Assembly (NCBI RefSeq): GCF_002218085.1
Contig: NZ_BDUC01000019.1
Coordinates: 1-38,432, forward strand
Reading direction: 5' to 3'
Length of the DNA: 38,432 nucleotides
DNA from: Tolypothrix sp. NIES-4075
GTDB lineage: Bacteria; Cyanobacteriota; Cyanobacteriia; Cyanobacteriales; Nostocaceae
Every line of letters begins with the position of its first letter. Positions within the stretch are counted from its first letter, which is position 1. The notes below the pieces were generated by a model. That model saw nothing but the letters and a program-made list of their open reading frames with translations. It did no database searches and was not told the origin of the DNA. Below are positions 33,011 to 38,432 of this stretch, one piece after another. Position numbers and translations under genes: made by a program.

Positions 33011-33481
33011 TCAACCGTCCCCAAAAATACTGTCCAAATCCTGTGACGAAGCTTTACCTTGAACCATTGAAGTTGGTCGCTGAGGCTCTTGATCTGAATG
33101 GTTAGTATCAGACTCTGGAGTTGTCTTACCGTTATAGGCAATTGTCTTGGCATTCACCGTCACGCTCTCTAGGGGTGTAACATTATTTGGCAACACAAAC
33201 TGTGGTTGCTCCACCCCCATCGCCAAACGCATATTACTACCATGCTTGTTCAAAGAATCCTGCGACTCCCAACAAGCGAAACGCAATTGTTCTGGCGTAT
33301 AATTCCCACATTTGTATCGCGCAATTGGCAGCAAAGCCGCCACCAAAATATCTGCCACCTTCCGGTTAACCTCATCCTTGGGCAGAGAATTCAAATAATC
33401 AACCACCTCCGCCATTGGGTCTCCCTCATAGGGTTGGAGACGCAAACTTAAAGAAACGCGCTTTCTCCTAACTCTAGTCAT
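33011..33481 (-). CDS. ParR-like partner of the actin-type partition system
   Basis: A 156-residue protein whose ATG overlaps the ParM stop by one base (TAATG). The N-terminal MTRVRRKRVSLSLRLQPYEG is a basic strand, and the following helices (VVDYLNSLPKDEVNRKVADI) fit a ribbon-helix-helix DNA-binding head. The C-terminal 70 residues are disordered and end in SSQDLDSIFGDG, an acidic-aromatic tail of the kind that contacts the ParM filament in known ParR proteins. No family hit can be checked here, so the assignment rests on architecture and position. Confidence 0.75.
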   Translation of the reverse strand: MTRVRRKRVSLSLRLQPYEGDPMAEVVDYLNSLPKDEVNRKVADILVAALLPIARYKCGNYTPEQLRFACWESQDSLNKHGSNMRLAMGVEQPQFVLPNNVTPLESVTVNAKTIAYNGKTTPESDTNHSDQEPQRPTSMVQGKASSQDLDSIFGDG

Positions 33482-34761
33482 TAGGACCCCTCCAGCGAAA
33501 GCAAATAATCAAATAACCCAAAGCAGTCCACAAGACGAGCCGACATACACTGTAGAACAAACTGCTTTTTTTCCAGCTTGAAAGTTTGTTGAACCGTGTC
33601 AGTCAAACCACTACCCCAAATCATCGGCGTGAAGTGTTTGTTGTTCTCTTTACGAACATATCCCGAAGTTCTAATTTTATCGCTATCGTAACTATATCTA
33701 CTTGAATTAGGCTTAGTCTCTATTCTGGGTGAGCAATTAAAATAAGTCTCCAGTTCTGGCTCAACGTGATAAGCCGCACCACCACCAATAATCACCTCAT
33801 CCAACTCGCTTGGCAAAACCCGATTCATCCAGCGCTGCAACTTATCCCAATATTCAGTAGTCGCTACACATATCGCATTATCAATATCTTGAATTTCCCT
33901 ATCTCGAAGGTTTGGATCTTTAGAAGAAGCTAAAGCTTTAATAAATGTCGAACTAACCCAGTTGGGACGGCGGGTGTAAGGAAAAGTGGGGTCATATAAT
34001 TGATCGAGAATGGCATAACGTGCGGAAAATATAGCTGCTGCCAAACGCTCTCGGTCTAGCCCACTCGTCATCTCAATAACCATATCCAGCATAGTCGAAA
34101 ACCCCAACAGCGGACTATCTCCCGACTTTAACTGTCCCCGGTCGAAGTAAAGCGCAGTTGTATTGCGATGACCAAACATCAGCACACCCAACTGTTGGGA
34201 ACGCAACCAATCAATACCTTGCTGCTTAATCCGAATAGCTGCTAATCCCCCACCCTCCGGACGGCATAAAAAGCGTTCCAGGCTGACTTTCAATGCCATT
34301 TTACGTACCTGAAAACCAGCCAACATTTTCTGCAACTGTTCGGAGAACTTTTTCCGATCTGAGTACTCATTCCAAGGGAGAAGTAGCGCCAACTCCACCT
34401 TAAGAGTCTTTTTGGGCGACACCTTGATTTTCGACATTTCTACAATTAACCCAATTGCCCCCAATACCTTCCATAAAGCATTTTCATATTTCAATTCACC
34501 CAATCGGTCTTGTGGGTCAAAAGAAGATGCGAAATCCCCCAGGACAACTACACGAGAATTCCACTCCACCCATAATTGTTGGTCGGGATGGGGGCTGCCA
34601 ATCCACCCCAGACGTGCCATATAATTATTGAGTTTAGTCTTGCTAATTTCCTCCAATATTGGTGGCATCAATAAATAATTGGGTTTTGGGGAGCCAGCTA
34701 GCTGGTAAATAATCTTAGTTTGTGACCCACCCACGTCTACGCTGAGATAGATGTCGGTCAT
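33481..34761 (-). CDS. ParM/StbA-like actin-family plasmid segregation protein
   Basis: A 426-residue actin-fold ATPase that would form filaments to push plasmid copies apart. Phosphate-1 is SVDVGGSQTKIIYQL at residues 7-21, phosphate-2 is LGVLMFGHRNTTALYFDRG near 191-209, and the adenosine motif is EVIIGGGAAYHVEP near 320-333. Length is longer than the classical ParM of about 320 residues and similar to cyanobacterial StbA/ParM relatives. It forms an operon with the ParR-like gene. The plasmid therefore carries two unrelated partition systems. Confidence 0.85.
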   Translation of the reverse strand: MTDIYLSVDVGGSQTKIIYQLAGSPKPNYLLMPPILEEISKTKLNNYMARLGWIGSPHPDQQLWVEWNSRVVVLGDFASSFDPQDRLGELKYENALWKVLGAIGLIVEMSKIKVSPKKTLKVELALLLPWNEYSDRKKFSEQLQKMLAGFQVRKMALKVSLERFLCRPEGGGLAAIRIKQQGIDWLRSQQLGVLMFGHRNTTALYFDRGQLKSGDSPLLGFSTMLDMVIEMTSGLDRERLAAAIFSARYAILDQLYDPTFPYTRRPNWVSSTFIKALASSKDPNLRDREIQDIDNAICVATTEYWDKLQRWMNRVLPSELDEVIIGGGAAYHVEPELETYFNCSPRIETKPNSSRYSYDSDKIRTSGYVRKENNKHFTPMIWGSGLTDTVQQTFKLEKKQFVLQCMSARLVDCFGLFDYLLSLEGS

Positions 34762-35182
34762 GCAAAAAGTCTTCTAAACACTACGGCACCATCTTGGCTC
34801 AACAATGCCTCAAATCGCCTCCAAAAATCCACGGAGAATGCACCATATGGTATTTCAATTGCCCTATCAGTTAGAGATAACGGTCAAGACAAATTGTGCA
34901 TAAATTGCACTCATACTGTGCCATGTTCGCACCAATCGCTACCCCAAAGCCGATTTCGGGTAGTGCAGACTAAAATAGTCGTACTCACTACGGTTATTTG
35001 CCCCATAGGGGTGGCTGCGCCATGCCTCGCTGTCGCTCGTCACAAATAACCTGCGTTCGCCCCGCAAGGGGGAAGAATCACGGGTGCAACAATAACTTTT
35101 TTTTCGGCATCCCATCCCAATTAATTCATCTTCCCATTAATCAGTAACGCCAGAACTAGAAAAAACATTCAGCTAATCGGAT
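34762..35182. other. Divergent region between ParM and relaxase: candidate parC/oriT
   Basis: About 420 bases. GTGCA-TAAAT-TGCAC (34896-34910) is a small dyad. GGTTATTTG (34992-35000) is inverted as CAAATAACC (35043-35051), enclosing CCCC-ATA-GGGG and GC-rich sequence, just before the relaxase gene. Position suggests partition and transfer sites; neither is proved. Confidence 0.4.
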
Positions 35183-36934
35183 ATGCCCTACGCGATCGCC
35201 CGCACTAAAAAACTCAAACGTAGCAATCTTGCTGGCAGTGAGGCACATACTGCCCGAACACGGTCAACACCCAATGCGGATTCAGAGATTCAAAACATCA
35301 GGCTTATTGGCAGCGATGACCCAAATGAAAAACTTGAAGATTTGGTGCTGACGAAAATTGGGCAATATGAACAAAAGCGCAAAATTCGCACAGATGCTGT
35401 TTACTGTGTCGAGATTCTTCTGACGGCATCTCCCCAGTACTATCGTCCAGATGACCCAACCCGCGCTGGGTATTATCACTCAGACAAACTTAAACAATGG
35501 GTTGATGCCAACGTAGAATGGTTACGCTCTGCTTACAGCGATCGCATCGTCCGCGCCGAACTGCACCTAGACGAAGCAACGCCACATTTACATGCATACT
35601 TCGTCCCACTTGATGAAAAAGGACAACTCCGGTGCAATCACTTTTTCGACGGTCGTCAGAAGATGCAAGCTTTTCAAGATAGCTACCACACCGCGATGCA
35701 AGACCTGGGGTTAGAAAGAGGCATCAAGGGGAGTAAGGCGCAACACCAGGATATTAAGGATTTTTACCGCATAGTCGAAGAGGGAAAAGACCTGGAATCG
35801 GTGAAACTCTCCCCACAACAAATTCAAGCTAAGGCTGCCGATCGTGACCGGGCAGTTAAACGTAAATCCGAGATGGAATTGACAGCCAAATATCTGGTTA
35901 AAGAAAACGAAGCACTCACTGCAACTAGACAGCAACTAGAAGCCGAAAATCAACAGTTGCGTTCAGAGCTATCGCAACAAGCTGACCAACTGCGCGACCT
36001 CCCGCTCGACTCGGTGGCTTGGCAGTTGGGACTGACCAAAACCAAGGGAGATAATAAGTGGAGAGGAGAAAACCACATCATTAATATAGATAGTCCCAAG
36101 TGGTACGACTTTCACCCGTCTCAGGATTTTGGTGGCGGGGGGGCTATCGACCTTGTGATGCATGTAAACCAGTGCAATTTCAAGGAAGCGATCGCCTGGT
36201 TGCATGACAGATTTGGAGAATCAGATATGCTCCGAGCAGTCACCCACCACGCTCGTAATGAAGCCCAGGAGATAGCTTTTGCTGAACCCGCACCCCAGTT
36301 TGTGCCACCAGCAGAGGATGAATCGAACTGGCAAGCGGTACACGACTATTTGACCCAAAAACGGGGACTGCCTGAAAACTTGGTAGTTGGTCTTAAAGAG
36401 CGGGGATTAATTTATGCTGACTCCAACCAAAATGCCGTGTTCTTAATGCGGTCACTAGATGGTGAGACTGTAGGCGCCGAACTGCGGGGTACATTTGGCG
36501 AAAACAATACATTCATGGGTTATGCCAGAGGAACCAAACGTACCGATGGGTGGTTTTATGTAGGCTCAGGTGGACAACCAGATGATGAAATCCACACATG
36601 TGTGCTGTGCAAGTCCCCCATCGATGCTTTATCAAAAGCAGTGTTGTCACTCGAAGAAAACAAGGGAATGCCCCAGGAAAAGACAATGTATCTAGCAGTT
36701 GATAGCCCTCATAGCTTGCCCCTAGAATTCCTCAAGCGCTTACCCAAAGTAATAGCTGCTTTTGGCAACGATGACGCTGGCAACAGTATGGCACGAACCA
36801 TTAAGGAACTGTTGCCACAGTGCGCTATAACGCTACCACAAGCCAAAGATTGGAATGAACAACTGCGCTATAACCAAACATTTCCGGAAAAACAGCGGCA
36901 GTCCAAATCATTGCATCGGGGATTAGAACTCTAG
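35183..36934 (+). CDS. MobV-like relaxase fused to a primase/Toprim-like region
   Basis: A 583-residue protein. The N-terminal 200 residues look like a MobV (Mob/Pre) relaxase: the histidine motif HLDEATPHLHAYFVPL near 126-141, HFFDGRQKMQAFQDSYHTAM near 151-170, and a conserved basic start. A coiled coil follows near 225-270. Residues about 275-345 (SVAWQLGLTKTKGDNKWRG, then WYDFHPSQDFGGGGAIDLVM) resemble a primase-type zinc-region derivative. Residues about 370-560 resemble DUF3991/Toprim-type sequence with AFGNDDAGNSMA as the metal-binding DxD-like block. It would nick oriT and lead DNA transfer, and prime synthesis in the recipient; that last part is inferred. Mobilisable rather than self-transmissible, as no mating-pair genes are seen. 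Confidence 0.85.
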   Translation: MPYAIARTKKLKRSNLAGSEAHTARTRSTPNADSEIQNIRLIGSDDPNEKLEDLVLTKIGQYEQKRKIRTDAVYCVEILLTASPQYYRPDDPTRAGYYHSDKLKQWVDANVEWLRSAYSDRIVRAELHLDEATPHLHAYFVPLDEKGQLRCNHFFDGRQKMQAFQDSYHTAMQDLGLERGIKGSKAQHQDIKDFYRIVEEGKDLESVKLSPQQIQAKAADRDRAVKRKSEMELTAKYLVKENEALTATRQQLEAENQQLRSELSQQADQLRDLPLDSVAWQLGLTKTKGDNKWRGENHIINIDSPKWYDFHPSQDFGGGGAIDLVMHVNQCNFKEAIAWLHDRFGESDMLRAVTHHARNEAQEIAFAEPAPQFVPPAEDESNWQAVHDYLTQKRGLPENLVVGLKERGLIYADSNQNAVFLMRSLDGETVGAELRGTFGENNTFMGYARGTKRTDGWFYVGSGGQPDDEIHTCVLCKSPIDALSKAVLSLEENKGMPQEKTMYLAVDSPHSLPLEFLKRLPKVIAAFGNDDAGNSMARTIKELLPQCAITLPQAKDWNEQLRYNQTFPEKQRQSKSLHRGLEL

Positions 36935-36979
36935 TTACGTAAATCCTCCTGACTCGGACTTTTGTCTCATTTATTTTAC

Positions 36980-37001
36980 CGTGTAGACGCACGTCTACAC
37001 G
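36980..37001. terminator. Bidirectional terminator-like palindrome
   Basis: CGTGTAGACG (36980-36989) pairs perfectly with CGTCTACACG (36992-37001) around CA. It lies between the converging relaxase and the minus-strand gene ending at 37032. On one side a TTTATTTTA tract precedes it. A two-way transcription stop is likely, though the loop is very small. Confidence 0.5.
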
Positions 37002-37031
37002 CGCATACATGGAGCGTTGCATTCTTAGAAG

Positions 37032-37859
37032 TTAATTTTTAGTTTTTGGCTTGGGCATAGGTTTTGATTCTTTAGCGCTCTCAACTGACGGTTGCTTTTT
37101 AGGCTTGGGAACCGATTTGAAATCGCTTTCAACTTTTTCAGTCGCTTTAGCCTTTTTAAAGTTTTTTGATTCTTGCAAAGCTTCAGCCTTCATTTTTTTG
37201 CTGGCTTTGAAAAACTTAGGAGCTTCTTCAACAGGCAAACTGAGTAGTGAATCAAAACCGAATACATTTTTATTCGGTAAGAATTTAGCCTTAATAGCCA
37301 CAAATACGGGTTTGCCTTGTTGTTCTTTCTCTATTTTGGGATTAAACCTAAAAGGTTTTACGAGAGCATCTTTCCAGATTAGAGGAATGTGGCTACCTTT
37401 CATGAATTTTACCCGCTTATATACCTCAGATTGCTTGACAAACTCCAATCTGTCATCCGTGAAATTTTTGAAGACGGAAATGCACGGAGTTGGGCAAACT
37501 GGGATAAACTGCCACAATCCACAAAGCTTAAATTCAAAATCAGCTAAATCAGCAGTAACACCCTCTGATTGTAAGCCTCGGTCAAACCCAACTAGTTGAA
37601 AAGCGATTTCGTGCTGTTTATCTCTGCCTGGGAAATGAGTCAATTTTGGATAAACAATTAATCGCTGATTATTTCCGGTTGTGTCTACTTGTTTGGTTAA
37701 AGCTTCAAGTGCTTTAAATCCTTGAAGAGTTGGAATATAAAGAAGTGCGTAGTCTTTACCCTGAATTGATAGAGTAGAGGGTTTTCCGCGCTCAGATGCG
37801 AGCTTAACATCACCTCGAATGATTCCGACTGCTTGAAATAGTGCAAGATTTTCTGACAT
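37032..37859 (-). CDS. Unrecognised 275-residue plasmid protein with basic tail
   Basis: Not recognised. Residues about 1-190 look globular and beta-rich (ALFQAVGIIRGDVKLASERG, then DYALLYIPTLQGFKALEAL), possibly an OB-like fold, and residues about 205-275 are a lysine-rich, probably disordered tail (KASKKMKAEALQESKNFKKA and proline-lysine repeats to the end) that could bind DNA or RNA. It is downstream of Rep on the same strand with a large stem-loop between. I recall similar proteins beside replication genes on cyanobacterial plasmids but have no function for them. A role in replication or copy control is speculative. Confidence 0.65.
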   Translation of the reverse strand: MSENLALFQAVGIIRGDVKLASERGKPSTLSIQGKDYALLYIPTLQGFKALEALTKQVDTTGNNQRLIVYPKLTHFPGRDKQHEIAFQLVGFDRGLQSEGVTADLADFEFKLCGLWQFIPVCPTPCISVFKNFTDDRLEFVKQSEVYKRVKFMKGSHIPLIWKDALVKPFRFNPKIEKEQQGKPVFVAIKAKFLPNKNVFGFDSLLSLPVEEAPKFFKASKKMKAEALQESKNFKKAKATEKVESDFKSVPKPKKQPSVESAKESKPMPKPKTKN

Positions 37860-38189
37860 ATGATGATTTTATGATTACAACGGGTAGTGTGACTGTTGCT
37901 GACACTAAACGTAAATCCGCAACTTTTTTGCCGCAACAGCTTAGGACTTGGTGGAGTTGGGAGTGGGATGGTCAAGCTTATTCCCCTGTCGCATAAATGT
38001 GTACATTCGTGTACAGTTTTTCCCGTCGGTGGGAAAATCAACACATGAAGAGTGTGATTTAATGCCGCTACACTAATCCTTGATAAATGTGGACAGCCTT
38101 CATCCGAAAATGTCGTGGGGTATCGCGGATCTAGTAAACAAGGCTGTCCACCGGAGTCTACGGAAAGACCCTCCCCCACGCTTACAATG
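37860..38189. other. Region between Rep stop and the 275-residue gene
   Basis: About 330 bases. It holds the 63-base stem-loop A (38089-38151). TGTACA is repeated at 37999-38004 and 38009-38014, a small tandem palindrome. No gene recognised. This is a plausible place for the rep terminator or a regulatory RNA. Confidence 0.4.
38089..38151 (-). repeat. Large stem-loop A (12-bp arms) downstream of Rep
   Basis: GTGGACAGCCTT (38089-38100) pairs perfectly with AAGGCTGTCCAC (38140-38151) across 39 bases. On the minus strand the loop begins GTTTACTAGATCCGCG, nearly the same as the loop of stem-loop B (14031-14101, GTTTATTAGATCCACG) although the arms differ completely. It lies 38 bases past the Rep stop in the Rep transcript sense. 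Confidence 0.65.
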
Positions 38190-38432
38190 TCAGCCAACTA
38201 AAAAACATTCTCGTATATGTGCGATTCGTTCACCAAGAGCGGTTAATAGGGTAATGTTTCCATCCTCTCCATCCCAGTGCGTCATCTCGCCAACAAACTT
38301 GACGTCACCTGAAAGCGATCGCGCCTCAACTCGACAACCAACAAACGCGCCAATGTCGCCCCCATCAATTTCAATTTGCAAAAGTGAGATTGGCTCAAGC
38401 AGTGTGCTGTCATCACAAGTGTCGGCAGTGTC
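38190..38432 (-). CDS. C-terminal part of the replication protein (continuation of 1-2946 across the circle join)
   Basis: Read on the minus strand from 38432, codons are in phase with the frame that leaves the window at position 1. The first residues (DTADT) repeat the ADT-rich linker found just before the window edge. The frame then gives 81 residues ending in ECFLVG and a stop at 38190. Residues near the end (VEARSLSGDVKFVGEM followed by a DGEDGNITLL stretch) look like a small compact beta-rich C-terminal domain. It could be misread as a separate 63-residue gene starting at TTG 38381, but there is no good ribosome site there and the frame is open upstream. Treated as the end of the Rep gene; this depends on the window being a closed circle. 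Confidence 0.75.
   Translation of the reverse strand, partial: DTADTCDDSTLLEPISLLQIEIDGGDIGAFVGCRVEARSLSGDVKFVGEMTHWDGEDGNITLLTALGERIAHIRECFLVG

Noticed and set aside
37697..38197. 166-codon minus-strand frame between the 275-residue gene and Rep
   Set aside because: It overlaps the start of the better-supported 275-residue gene in another frame, runs through stem-loop A and has a non-coding composition.
38190..38381. Separate 63-residue gene starting at TTG
   Set aside because: The frame is open upstream to 38432 and continues in phase into Rep across the circle join, so it is the Rep C-terminus.

Overview
The window looks like a complete circular cyanobacterial plasmid of about 38.4 kb, linearised inside its replication gene. 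The minus-strand reading frame that runs off position 1 after 982 codons continues in frame, with matching composition, from position 38432 to a stop at 38190, giving one protein of about 1062 residues. Many HIP1 octamers (GCGATCGC), cyanobacterial family signatures (Uma2, DUF4351, DUF2281) and cyanobacterial-type mobile-element debris point to a cyanobacterium, probably filamentous (Nostocales). The genus cannot be read from the window.

Backbone. A RepB-primase/DUF3987-type replication protein spans the join (1-2946 plus 38190-38432). A cluster of TGTCGGC repeats in both orientations lies inside its 3' end and is a candidate iteron array. A small ribbon-helix-helix regulator lies upstream at 3613-3804. 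There are two segregation systems: a ParA-type operon (14278-15519) with three AAATTAGCTTTTT repeats at exact 16-bp spacing in front of it, and a ParM/ParR-like actin-type pair (33011-34761). A MobV-like relaxase fused to a primase/Toprim-like region (35183-36934) suggests the plasmid is mobilisable, with a possible oriT just upstream. A tyrosine recombinase (12547-13566) could resolve multimers.

Unknown module. Genes at 4324-8505 form a co-directional group: a small basic protein, a coiled-coil protein, a helical protein, a three-helix membrane protein, and a membrane-anchored P-loop ATPase. Several stops and starts overlap. I cannot assign this module to a known system.

Relic zone, 8789-12552. 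It holds a DUF4351 protein, a deletion-fused small gene pair, the C-terminal end of hsdM, a Uma2 nuclease, a DUF2281 protein, a VapBC pair whose toxin is frameshifted, and the N-terminal stub of hsdS. This is what is left of a type I restriction operon that carried toxin-antitoxin genes. The recombinase gene abuts the broken hsdS.

Cargo, 17091-32319. Next to a damaged IS630-family element lies a set of sugar- and surface-glycan-type genes: MATE exporter, aldo/keto reductase, SnoaL-like protein, histidine phosphatase, PLOD-like glycosyltransferase, acyltransferase, DegT aminotransferase, TylF-like methyltransferase, GH13 glucosidase, GT4 glycosyltransferase, cupin, Nudix-domain protein and a DUF1349 protein. 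Remnants of an NDP-sugar epimerase, a second histidine phosphatase and a second DegT aminotransferase show that the cluster was once larger or is recombining. Beyond it, a group II intron 5' stub is interrupted by a 201-bp inverted-repeat element whose tips resemble the ends of type V-K CRISPR-associated (Tn7-like) transposons.

No tRNA, rRNA or CRISPR array was recognised.
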